Shown here one piece after another: positions 10,063 to 20,139 of a DNA stretch of 64,000 bases. Below the pieces are notes generated by a model that was not told where the DNA came from, did not search any database, and saw nothing but the letters and a program-made list of their open reading frames with translations. This DNA is from Cryptomeria japonica (Eukaryota; Streptophyta; Pinopsida; Cupressales; Cupressaceae), in the NCBI RefSeq assembly GCF_030272615.1, contig NC_081413.1, positions 18,484,285-18,548,284 of the forward strand, written 5' to 3'. The translations under genes were made by a program, and so were the position numbers. Position 1 is the first letter of the stretch. Each line of letters opens with the position of its first letter.

Positions 10063-10070
10063 TATAAATA
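10063..10070 (+). promoter_or_regulatory. Probable LTR TATA box
   Basis: TATAAATA, followed by GAGCTCTCATTCC, sits two-thirds of the way through the LTR, where plant gypsy LTR promoters commonly lie. Confidence 0.6.
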
Positions 10071-10530
10071 GAGCTCTCATTCCTCCATTCTTAACAATCA
10101 TCTTTCAAATTTGAAGCATTACACTTATGCTCAAATTCTTTCAAGCTTTCATATCATTTATATATGCTCATCATTTAGCCTCTTTTAGATCAGGAATTAG
10201 ACTAATATGCATGTTTAGAATAATTTCTTTATCATTTTAGTTCAATCATAGACTAAATATAGTATGCTAGGATAGTTTGTTTACTAACCTTGTCATCTTA
10301 TAGTTAGTTTATTGCATTTCTAGAATCATACATAGCTTATAACACATCTCATACTAAAAATCTATCTGAGCATCCCTCGTTTTCACATTTGCCATCCCTG
10401 AACCATTTTGCTCAGTGATCTGAGAGCAAAAACATTGGTTTGAGGGACATTGTGAGATAGAGAACCATGAGACCCTCCTTGGGAAGCTGAGTAATACTAC
10501 ATTACTCCATAGCTTGCACCAAGAAGTCCT

Positions 10531-10549
10531 GTGTGTGTGTGTGTGTGTG
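10531..10549. repeat. (GT)n microsatellite
   Basis: A run of nine GT units in the 3' part of the LTR. Confidence 0.95.
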
Positions 10550-10610
10550 GACTAGTATTTTGAAATATTTTCACATATTTAGTTTTATCGGTCCACTTTT
10601 CCCGCATACA

Positions 10611-11002
10611 CCTATAACCAAAAAATGCAACTTTTGCAAGAAATTGCAAAATGTTGCTCAACAACTTTTGACAACTTTTGCTCCAGGATGTAATTTTGCA
10701 TGCTAATGTATTCTAAGACTCTTGAAGGTCCTCAAATACCCTAGAAGACCTAAAAACAACTCAATTGACCCCTAATACATGAATATATTCATATGGAATA
10801 CTTTACATGTGAACTACCTAAACATCTCACTTCTTAGGTTATCAGCATCCTGAGCACAATTGACTCAAACCAAAACTTGGACAACTCAACCATGGCTCTA
10901 ATGAGTCCTCAATGGTTGGTCCATTATTACATCACAAATATAACACACAAAATAGAAAGAAAACAAATATTTCACTCTTGGAGTGTTAGGTGCCCTGCAC
11001 CA
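10611..11002 (-). repeat. Chromovirus 3' LTR, U3 part only
   Basis: Matches 16918-17309 nearly base for base and ends GCACCA (TGGTGC on the minus strand). It is broken at 10611 by insertion of the Tat-like element; CCTAT at 10611-10615 is the expected target-duplication half. Confidence 0.85.
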
Positions 11003-11015
11003 TACTCCCCTGGGT
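11003..11015 (-). other. Chromovirus polypurine tract
   Basis: Minus-strand CCCAGGGGAGTA abuts the LTR start TGGTGC. Confidence 0.65.
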
Positions 11016-11040
11016 TAAAGAACTCAAGTCCCTTGAGTTA

Positions 11041-14000
11041 TAAGGTCTAAAATCTCCACTCCATGCTAAAGTATATCTGCCTCTGACATCCACATGGCAT
11101 CTGAATTAGGTAACCCTTTTCACTTGACAAGATAGTTCTTGTAGACTCCTTTCCTTGTCTTTTTTACTATCTTAGTATCCAAGATACTCTCTAAGTCAAC
11201 CGGTTGACTGGGTGGCAAATCCTTTATCCATTCTTCATGAACCGGTGATGACATGTCTATCTGATTTATTGATGACTCTCCCTTGTATGGATAGAGATCA
11301 CATACATTAAAAAAAGGAGATATCCCCAAGGTAAGAGGAAGTTCAACCTCATATGCATTCTGCCCATACTTGTGCACCACCTTGAGAGGTCCAATTTTCT
11401 TCGTCATAAGCTTGATAGGCTGTCCTTTTCGAAGTCTCTCCTTCCTAAGGTATGCCATCACTAAGTCTCCTACTTTAAATTGTACCTTCCTCCTTTTTTT
11501 ATCTGCTTGAACCTTATATTGCTCAGATTTTTGTTGTAAGGACTTCCTTACCTTATCATGCATGTCTTTAGTACCTTTTGCAAAGTTCTCCCCTTGTGCA
11601 CTCTTATGTGCCATTGAACTAAGATCCCCGAGCTCTAATATGCCCCTAGGATGGAATCCATACACTATCTCAAAAGGACTTTTACCTGTGCTATGGCTCA
11701 TTGAGTCATTATATGCATATTCTTCCTGTCCAAGTACTAGATCCCAAGTCCGCCCATGTTTTTTTGTAAGACATCTTAGCAAATTACCCAATGATTGGCT
11801 GACTACCTCTGTCTGACCATCTGATTGAGGATGATAGGCAGATGAGAAATATAACTTGGTGCCCAACTTCCTCCAAAGTGTCCTCCAAAAGTGGCTCAAA
11901 AACTTCACATCTATATCACTAACAATGCTGATTGGACGACCATGAATTATGATTATCTCCTTGAAGAAGAGGCCTGCAATATAGGTGGCATCATTGGTGC
12001 TCTTGCAAGGTATGAAATGTGCCATTTTGCTGAACCTATCTACCACCACATACACACTATCAAATCCTCTTGGTGTCCTAGGAAATCCTAACACAAAATC
12101 CATGCTCAAACATTCCCAAGGCCTCTGAGGTATGACCAAGGGTTGATATAGACTTGCATTACTTGAGGTTCATTTTGCTCTTTGGCAGATGGTACATTAC
12201 TCTACAAACCTTCTCACTTCTGATTGCAACTTAGGCCAATAATAAAACCTACCAACCTGCTCCAAAGTCTTATCAATGCCAAAATGACCTCCAAGACCTC
12301 CTTGATGCTTCTCTTGAATAATATTTTGCCTCATAGAACATTGAGGTATGCGAAGAAGATGAGATTTGAATAAAAAAACCTCTTGTATCATGTATTTTGA
12401 ATAAGAGACATGTGAGGTGTTAGAAAAAGCAATACAAACATAATATATCTTTGCAAAATCCTTATCATCCTTGTAGAGGTCTTTTAACTCACTCAAACCC
12501 ACACTTTGAAATTGTATCTCCTACATAGTCATGATTCTCCTACTTAGAGAATCAACCAATTTGTTGGCTATCCCTTTCTTGTGTTTGATAGTGAATGTGT
12601 AGGATTGTAGGTACTCAACCCACTTTAGGTGTCTTTGGTTCAACTTCTCTTGCCCATTGAGGAAACTAAGGGCATGGTTGTCAGTGAAGACTACATATTC
12701 TTTGGGCAACAGATAGTGATGCCATTTTTTAATGTTTGAACCATTGCATACAACTCCAAGTCATATGTGGAGTACCTTTTTCTTAGCTTCATTTAACTTT
12801 TCTGAGAAGAAAGCTATAGGATGTCCCTCTTGGCTTAAAACTCCCCCTATTGCCCTTTGGCTTGCATCACATTCTACTGTAAACAACTGATTGAAGTTAG
12901 GCAATCTAAGGGTTGGGAAGCTCTACTTTCTTGGTCTTCAATATTTCAAACCCCTTATTGGCTTCCTCTATCCACTTAAGGTGACATTTAATCCCTCCTT
13001 TAATGGTATTGAGAATAGGAGGACAAACATGGCTAAATTTTCTCACAAATTTCCTATAAAAAGATGCTATTACATGAAAGCTTCTAACTTCACTTATGCC
13101 CCTAGGGATAGGCCAATTAAGTATTGCTTCTACCTTACTTGGATCCATTTTTAAACATCCATGAGAAATAACAAAACCAAGGTATACAAGCTCTGTTTTT
13201 AAAAAATCACATTTTTCAAGGTTAATCTTGAGTTGAGCCTCCTTCAACTTCTTCAAAACCATCTCCAAATGCTTGAGGTGTTCCTCTTTGAACTTGCTAT
13301 AGATCAAAATGTCATCAAGATACACAATTACAAATCTACCAATAAAATCAACTAAGAATTCATTCATGAGCCTTTGGAAGGTACTAGGTGCCTTGGTGAG
13401 GCCAAATGGCATCACCAACCACTCATATAGGCCTGCATTGGTTCTAAAGGCTATCTTCCATTCATCTCCAGGTCTAATTCTGATCCGATGATAACCAATA
13501 TCAAGTCCACCTTTGTGAAGTAGCTTGCACCTCCTAGATTGTCTAATAGGTCCTCAATCCTTGGCATGGGGAACCAATACCTTATAGTAATCTTGTTGAT
13601 TGCTCTGGAGTCCATGCACATTCTCCATTTGCCTCCATTTTTCGGCACTAACATAGTAGGAACAACACATGGACTCAAAATTTTCTTGATAAACCCTTTT
13701 TCTAAGAGTTCTTGCACTTGTTTGGCAATCTCTTCATTTTGACTAGGTGTCATTTTGTAGGTAGCTTTGTTTAGCAGATTGGCCCCTGGTATTAGGTCTA
13801 TTTGATGATTTACATCTCTCATTGGAGGTAAGGAATTAGGTATGTCATCCCCTATCACTCCTGCATATTGTTTGAGTAGACCTTGCACCTCTTGAGGCAC
13901 TTCACTCATTGGATCTGCCTTAGCTTCATCTCTAGGTTTCAACACTATAACATGGCCTTGATGTCCTTCTTGTTTCAACACTTTGAGAAAATATTTTCCT

Positions 14001-15652
14001 CTCATCAACATAACACTTGAGCCTATTTTCTTTTCTTCCTTTGGTTCAGGTAGTGAATCTATTTGATACTTCTACCCATTCTTGGTGATAAGATAGTTGT
14101 TCTTCTCCCCATCATGAGTAGCTCTCACATCATATTGCCATGGATGGCCCAACAACAAATGACAAGCATCCATAGGAAATATGTCACATAATAGTCTGTC
14201 CTTGTACTCATCAATTTCAAAATCTACCCATGCTTGTTCATCAACCAATACATGCTGACCCCGATTTATCCATGATACCTTGTAGGGAGTGAGGTGAGGC
14301 AATCTTTTTTAGTTTGAGTTTATCCACCATTTCAACTGAGACAATATTCTTAGTGAAACCTGAATTTACAACCACTTTACAAATCTTCCCATGTGACGTA
14401 CAAGTGGTCCTAAACAAGCTTTTCTTTTGTGGTGGCTCTTGAGCTTGGGGTATCTTGAGCATTGTTCTCCTCATCATCAAGTTTTCTCCATTTGTCACTA
14501 GCCCTACCTTGCTGATTGAAGAAGTTACACTCTGAGTGTCCTCCTCTTGCAACAATTGAGTTCTTCTTTCCCCCATGTATGAGCTTTTGGAGCTTGAGGC
14601 TTTCCCCGGGCACATACTCATGGTATGCCCAACTTGATTGCAATGATAACACCTACCAGTGAAGACTGTATTTCCTCTTCTCGAGTTTCCAAACCTGGCC
14701 CTAAAATTTCTCCTTCCTCTATAGTATCCTCTAAATGATCCTCTCTGAGAGTCTCCACTGCCTTCTTGGCCTTACTGCTCTTCATTTCTTGGTGATTGTT
14801 GCCCTCTACCAAAGTTTCCTCTATCTCTGAAATTCTTACCTCCCCTATGTTTCTAATTTTGTTCACTACTCCTTTTGATCTTCTCTTCTGCCCTAAGGGC
14901 CAACTAAAAACACTTATGGACAATGTCTGGTGTGAGGATGCTTATCTCATCTTGTATATTCTGTCTAAGGCCATTCATATACCTGGCCAACTTCTCCACC
15001 TTATTCTCATGCTTCCTAGCCCTCAAACTAAGTTTGTGGAACTCCTCAGTATATGCATTGACATCTAAATCCCTTTGTTTCAGATTTTGCAGTCTCTTAT
15101 GGATTTGAACCTCATAATCTCCTGGAAGGAATTGTTCCTTAAGTCTGATCTTCATACGCTCCCATGAAGTTATCTTCTTTTTTCCTTCTTGTATTTTTTC
15201 TTCTTGCATCATATTCCATCAAACCAATGTTGATCCTCTCATTCTTGATTTGGCCACTCTGACTCTTTTCTCTTCTGCTACCTCTTTTTAATCAAAGTGA
15301 TTATTGAGAGCTTCTATCCAATCTAGCAACTCTTCTCCATGGAGGTTTCCTCCATATGTGGGTAATCCATCCAAGTTATCTTTAGAAATGGATTTGACTC
15401 ATCTAAGAATAAATTTTGGTCTTGAGGCATAGCTACTGCTACTGGTTCCTCTCCATCTTCCACTTATTCATCAGTCTCATCACCCCATTCTATCTTAACC
15501 TTCCCCTTCTCCTTCTTAACCTCTCTAGTTCCTCTACTTCCTTCTGCATCCTTCAATCCTTCTATCATATCTGCCACCATCTTCCGGATGGCTTCTAGAG
15601 TCATTGCCTTTGGAGGCATTGAACTTGCTTCTAATTCTTCACAATCTGACAT
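11041..15652 (-). pseudogene. Chromovirus gag-pol, broken
   Basis: Gag starts at 15652 (MSDCEELEASSMPPKAM), only about 20 nt inside the primer site. A retrotransposon Gag domain lies around 14904-15212 and a zinc knuckle (CYHCNQVGHTMSMC) around 14611-14655. Protease around 14320-14400 reads VVVNSGFTKN, so the usual catalytic Asp is Asn. RT covers about 13906-12906 with VPKNGGKWRMCMD and YLDD near 13311-13322. RNase H covers 12521-12900. The integrase zinc finger lies around 12180-12330, its CTIC part beyond an in-frame TAA. The integrase core and C-terminal domain are at 11120-12139. A chromodomain (DLESILDTKIVKKTRKG) follows, cut at 11120 by a Trp-to-stop change and continuing as KGLP.SDAMWMSEAD to about 11041. 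The chromodomain marks the chromovirus branch. Multiple stops and frameshifts; not functional. Confidence 0.9.
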
Positions 15653-15672
15653 ACACCAAATCTTTCAAAGAA

Positions 15673-15686
15673 CGGCTTTGATACCA
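15673..15686 (-). other. Chromovirus primer-binding site
   Basis: Minus-strand TGGTATCAAAGCCG, an initiator Met-tRNA type site with one change from TGGTATCAGAGC, three bases inside the LTR end (GCATCA). Confidence 0.8.
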
Positions 15687-15689
15687 CTC

Positions 15690-17309
15690 TGATGCAGAGA
15701 GTCTTGGAGCTTTGTTTGTTCACCTTCTTGAGTGACTTGTCCTACTCAACCCTTCAATTACTCAAGTCCTTCCTATGGCACTTGATAGGGGTTATGATAA
15801 TGGGACCTCCAAGGTCTTAACCTTCTTGACTTGCCTCCTAGGTATAGCCAATGGTTTTTGGACAATCAACTCCACCACTTGAGGTGTCCATACCTTAGTT
15901 AGTCACACAGTTCTCTCTTGGGCTCCAACCACTCCTGCAAGGATCTTATAACACAACAGCTTCCTATGCTTTCCTAATGCATCTAAAAGGCATCTTCAAT
16001 GTGTTTTGAGGTTTAAGGCTCACAAAATCCATTGCCTTGGCTTCCTAACCCTTCTAGGTCTCTACCGGCACCTAAATAGGCCTAATTGCATTAGCCCTCT
16101 CTAGGTGGTTTTAGGGTCTTAATTTATAAAAGTCCCAAACAAGCCTAGAAATAAATCATGGATTTGAGTACCCTTTTGGACGTTACAAACAATACTAGAA
16201 AAGTGCATCTGATTTTTCCATCCAAGTGGGGTTTCCAATGCTGCACTATTTTGAAGGGTTTTAGGCCTAACCGGTGACTTGGCAAGATAGGTCTAAAACT
16301 CTTCACCAGTCAAATTTACTGCTCCAAACAATTTGGGAACATTATAGGGCACTCAAAGGGATTTCCATTCAAGTACCACTTGGTCATGTACCTATTCCCA
16401 TATGCTCACAAATCACACTTTTCTTGCTGTCCTAACTCACCTACTCCCAGTGGTGAGCCTAGGGCTTCATTGTTTCTCCTCCTCCTGGACTTGCAACACC
16501 ATACACCCTATTACTAAGCTATGTACAAAACCTAACCTAGCATTCTTAGTGATTTCAATAGGTGCAATCAAAGAATGCCTAGGTTAGAGCCATTTTCTTG
16601 CCCTTAAACCCTACTTGCAAGGGTTTTGCTCCTAGTTGCAAAGAATGGAAGAAATCTCTACAACCTGGGGCAATCAAACCTTTAAATCAACCTTAATGAA
16701 ATCAAATACAATGAACATTCAAATATGGCAACAAGTTTACACCATCTAGTCCGTACTGGACAGTACAAACAATGAAAACAAGACAAAAACCGGTGGAAAC
16801 AAGGTTGCTTCACAAACCAAAAATTTGCTCTTGTATTTTGAATCCTCTGAGCCATACAATGAAGTAAAATTTGGCTTATATCCAATTGTTTCATTCAGTT
16901 CAACCGACTTCCTAACGCCTATAACCAAAAAATGCAACTTTTGCAAGAAATTGCAAAATGTTGCTCAACAACTTTTGACAACTTTTGCTCCAGGATGCAA
17001 TTTTGCATTCTAATGCATTCTAAGACTCTTGAAGGTCCTCAAACACCCTAGAAGACCTAAACACAACTAAATTGACCCCTAATGCATGAATACATTCATC
17101 TTGAGTACTTTACCTATGAACTACCTAAACATCTCACTTCTCAGGCTATGAGCATCCTGAGCACAATTGACTCAAACCAAAACTTGGACAACTCAACCAT
17201 GGATTTACTAAGTCCTCAATGGTTTGTCCATTATCACATCACAAATATAACACAAAAACTAGAAAGAAAACAAAGCTTTCACTCTTGGAGTGTTAGGTGC
17301 CATGCACCA
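15690..17309 (-). repeat. Chromovirus 5' LTR
   Basis: About 1620 bp from TGATGCAGAG to GCACCA on the plus strand. The inner edge is set by the primer site and the outer edge by the match with 10611-11002. It contains no coding sequence that I recognise. Confidence 0.82.
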
Positions 17310-17574
17310 ACAACTCTCTTTCTTCTTGAATGATATAATCTAACTGCGAGTTGGGGGTTTCAGACTCGATCAAAGCTGTAATAATGATCTGAGAATCCCC
17401 TTCAATCATAAGATTCTTAATCTTATTTTTAATTTCTAATTTAATACTGAATAACAGAGCCCTTGCTTCTGCCAAGTTGTTGGTTCCATTTGGTAATTTC
17501 CCATAGCCTGCTACCACCGCATGATCTTCTAGATCTTGAATGATAGAAGATGACACATGTCTTATCTTTATCAA
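17310..17574 (-). pseudogene. RNase H-like (RVT_3 type) fragment
   Basis: Minus-strand reading contains GKLPNGTNNLAEARALL and NLMIEGDSQIIITALI, typical of the RNase H-like domain found in plant LINEs and related genes; the TNN.AE and EGDS motifs hold active-site acidic residues. Upstream, 17575-17650 contains in another frame a sequence like the domain's first strand (MDFDLISKGI), so there is a frameshift. The fragment stops exactly at 17310, the chromovirus LTR edge; its C-terminal half is missing here. The separate fragment at 39424-39669 on the other strand has the C-terminal half of such a domain. Bases 17651-17783 show nothing I recognise. Confidence 0.6.
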
Positions 17575-17783
17575 TGCCTTTTGAAATCAAATCAAAATCC
17601 ATGAAAAATAATGGGCCAAGTTTAAGGGTGAGGAAAACTAAGTCCATCTTCTAGGAAACCTCTACTAAGTCCATGATCTCTTGTAGATGCTCTTTGTCAC
17701 TTTATAGTTATTCTCACCCACGTCTTGATGGACAATGAAAAACCTCAAGGAATTTTTGGTAACTATCTCTTTCATTCAATGGA

Positions 17784-18542
17784 GTGCAGGTACCACCAAA
17801 TAGGTTATTTTCAGATCTATCTTCCTCGAGCGAGGGAAATTCGGGAAGAGAAGAGGAAAGGGAGACATGTAGTAGGTCTAAAAGAGGGAGATCAACTAGA
17901 GGTAAAAAGATTAGAAGAAAATTTTGTAAATGCATGGAATTTTTTCATGTTGAAGGGGGGTCATGTTCTTATGATGATGAGAGCATAGGCGACAAAAAGG
18001 GTCCCTTGAAGTAGACACATCTACGGAAACAATGGGTACGGAAGGAACCTCCTCCAATAAACACAAATTTTTGTGTCAATGAGAGGATATATCGCATAGC
18101 ACCATTGTCATCACATGGTTTGGTCGTATTTTGCATGGATGACATAAAGGTCTATTACGAAAAATTTATTGAATTGATGGAGTATGTTGGACCCTATTAC
18201 AGTTACAAAGATTGGATGTAGATGGTTCAATATACACAAAGTATGCATAGGTATGCACTGTCAGTAAATTATATACAACTAAAAGATAGGGATCAAAATA
18301 AAGGAGTGGCTATGTAAATTGATAGAAGGCCAAAAGCATCAGAGAATATTGTAGGGTTTAATAATAATACACGACCTGGGTCAATAAATAAGCAACCCAA
18401 TTGTATTTTTGAGGCGCGCGAGGGAAATCGTGTATTCGTATGTGAAATAAAATCAATAACTGCAGGGGAAGAGTTGCTAATTGATTACAATTTGAGTTGT
18501 ATAGATACAAACATAATTACTATGGGGGTGGTACATACTATA
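17784..18542 (+). pseudogene. SET-domain-like protein, decayed and cut by Copia-2
   Basis: One plus-strand frame runs from 17784 to the Copia-2 edge with only three stops (18012, about 18218 and about 18316). It has a basic Ser/Arg/Lys-rich stretch, a short Cys segment (KFCKCMEFF), then RIAPLSSHGLVVFCMDDIKV, and ends with RPGSINKQPNCIFEAREGN and SITAGEELLIDYNLS. The order of an N..PNC motif, a strand, then AGEEL.IDYN is that of the C-terminal half of SET domains, which transfer methyl groups from S-adenosylmethionine to lysine. Removing Copia-2 continues the frame for about ten residues to a stop near 26275. I do not recognise the exact family. The strict SET cofactor motif (NH.C.PN) is altered, so a SET-like relic is the most I can claim. 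Confidence 0.5.
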
Positions 18543-20037
18543 TGTTGGCATTACAGTAAGAAAGATTGTTGATATTCAATAATGATATTGAGAAGGTTGT
18601 TGAAGACTATTGATATAACTGTAGAAAGATGATAACTATCTTTATAACATTATTTTGTCATTGATGTCAAGAAATTGATTATCTGATTTAGTATGATGTT
18701 GCCATATCTTGAGAAGATTGATTAGAAGAGAATTAAGATGTCGGTAAAAGACATAGAAAGAATGTGATGAATAAAGGGAGGAATAAGTTATTCAATGGAC
18801 AACTATTACCGAGTTAGACAATGATGAGATCATGATGTTTAGATTGTTTTGATATCCTACATATGTTGTTGATTGTAAGGTTAATACTATACTATGCAAC
18901 CGAGCAAAGAACCTAGTCAGTAAACCCTAAGGTTATCGATATCGGTTAATGAAGGCGAAATGTCTACCGAGTAAAGTTTAGTATTTACCGAGTTGCAACT
19001 GAGTTATGACAGTGCACATTAGATGGATAAAAGCATTATTTAATAAAGGACAATGATTAGCTAGAAATGTATAAATGATTGGTATGCCATCCATGAAGTT
19101 TGTTAACGATATATGGCAAAGGAAAATCGGCAGGAAGATCTACAACGCAGATTGAACCACAATAACCTTGTAAAAGTTCCAAAATAGGAATGCGAGTCTC
19201 GAGGTAAGGTAAAATGTTTTCAGATCGGAAGGATACATTGAACCTGGTCAAGTTTGAAGATTTGATGGCTAAGATTGATAATGGGAAATGTGATCAAGGA
19301 GATTCAATGGTTAGCAATTGTTTATAAATAAGGAGTTGTTGATAAACAATGTATGCGGGCAAGTGTATGCATAGGGATGCTACATAGTGATTACCAAGCA
19401 CATAAGCTTGAAGAACTATTTGAATAAAAAAGTAGAGAGCCCAACAGAGGGACAAGATAAGTCCTATGACTAAATTGTTTTAAGCAAATAAGAATCTACT
19501 ATAGCATTTTAGATGTGAAGTTGCAGATAGATTTTTATTACTGTTATTTTGTAAGTGACAGAAAATCTCTTAATCGAGTGGACTTAACAATCTTATATGT
19601 AAAACCTCTAGAAAGGTAACATTCTAAATGAGTGTTTGAAATCCTTTAACAAGGTCACTTTTAACAAAGTGAAGATCCTAACAGATTTGAGGGAAATCCC
19701 TTAACCGAGTCACATCTAGCAATGTGTTTGTAATATTTAACATGATTTGCTTTTAACCGAGCATACTCTAGAAGAGTATATTTCTTAGTGGGTCCGAAAT
19801 CCCACAGTGGTTTTTCCCTATTTGGGTTTCCACATTAAATCTGGTGTTATGAGTGTTATTATGATTATGTGTTCATAAGTTTGCATGTTTAGTAGTTTTT
19901 TGGATATGTTGGTGAAGTATAAGTTATTGAGGTTGAATCTATTGATTTTATGGAAGTTTAAGTTTGTATGATTCACCCCCCCTCTCATCTTGTTAGCTAT
20001 TGGCATCTGTACTTTAAATTAAGTATCAGAACTAACA
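18543..20037 (+). repeat. Copia-2 5' LTR
   Basis: Begins TGTTGGCATTACAG and ends GAACTAACA. The part from about 19565 to 19775 holds a loose array of CTTAACCGAGT-like boxes roughly every 25-40 nt. The CCCCCC-CTCTCATCTTGTTAG block near the end is shared with other LTRs in this window. Confidence 0.95.
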
Positions 20038-20039
20038 AT

Positions 20040-20052
20040 TGGTATCAGAGCA
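20040..20052 (+). other. Copia-2 primer-binding site
   Basis: TGGTATCAGAGCA two bases after the LTR end; initiator Met-tRNA type. Confidence 0.92.
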
Positions 20053-20139
20053 TTGGACTCTAGAAGAAAAAAAGCTTAAAGGTACTTGAGGCAAAGATCC
20101 GAAGATGTATAAAAGGGATGCACCGAAGTTGAACAAGTC

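Larger units (their letters stand above)
1..10610 (+). mobile_element. 3' part of a Tat-like Ty3/gypsy element (left end outside window)
   Basis: Read as one plus-strand element: an antisense PMD pseudogene (1-1624), a tandem-repeat-rich untranslated stretch (about 1700-9121, interrupted by Copia-1), a purine tract (9122-9135) and a 1475-bp LTR ending in CA at 10610. The LTR stops exactly where homology between the two LTRs of the neighbouring chromovirus begins (CCTAT at 10611), so this is an insertion into that LTR; the matching target duplication should lie left of the window. Antisense extra ORFs and repeat-rich 3' regions are known from the Tat lineage of plant Ty3/gypsy elements; lineage assignment is inference because no gag-pol is in view. 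Bases 8623-8885 hold no feature I recognise. Alternative: a PMD-bearing DNA transposon lying beside an unrelated solo LTR. Confidence 0.5.
9136..10610 (+). repeat. 3' LTR of the Tat-like gypsy element
   Basis: 1475 bp from TATAGACG (an apparent TG to TA change at the first dinucleotide) to CCCGCATACA. The U3 part has a degenerate AATTAAATT-rich block (9180-9430) and a 51-bp repeat. A TATA box and an R/U5-like stretch follow. The right end is fixed by the point where homology between the chromovirus LTRs resumes. The left end is inferred from the purine tract; no partner LTR is in the window. Confidence 0.65.
10611..17309 (-). mobile_element. Decayed chromovirus-type Ty3/gypsy element
   Basis: Minus-strand order gag, protease, RT, RNase H, integrase, chromodomain. 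The 5' LTR is 15690-17309. The 3' LTR is only 392 bp (10611-11002) because the Tat-like element inserted in it; the rest should lie left of the window. The 392 bp matches 16918-17309. Primer site and purine tract are both visible. The gene region has many stops and frameshifts, so it is inactive. The right flank (17310 onward) is an RNase H-like coding fragment into which this element inserted. Confidence 0.88.

Noticed and set aside
17725-17988. 87-residue plus ORF
   Set aside because: Overlaps the frame starting at 17784 that continues into the SET-like motifs; the latter is better supported.
20040-20052. tRNA gene remnant
   Set aside because: Only the 12-13 nt complementary to the tRNA 3' end is present; it is a primer-binding site.
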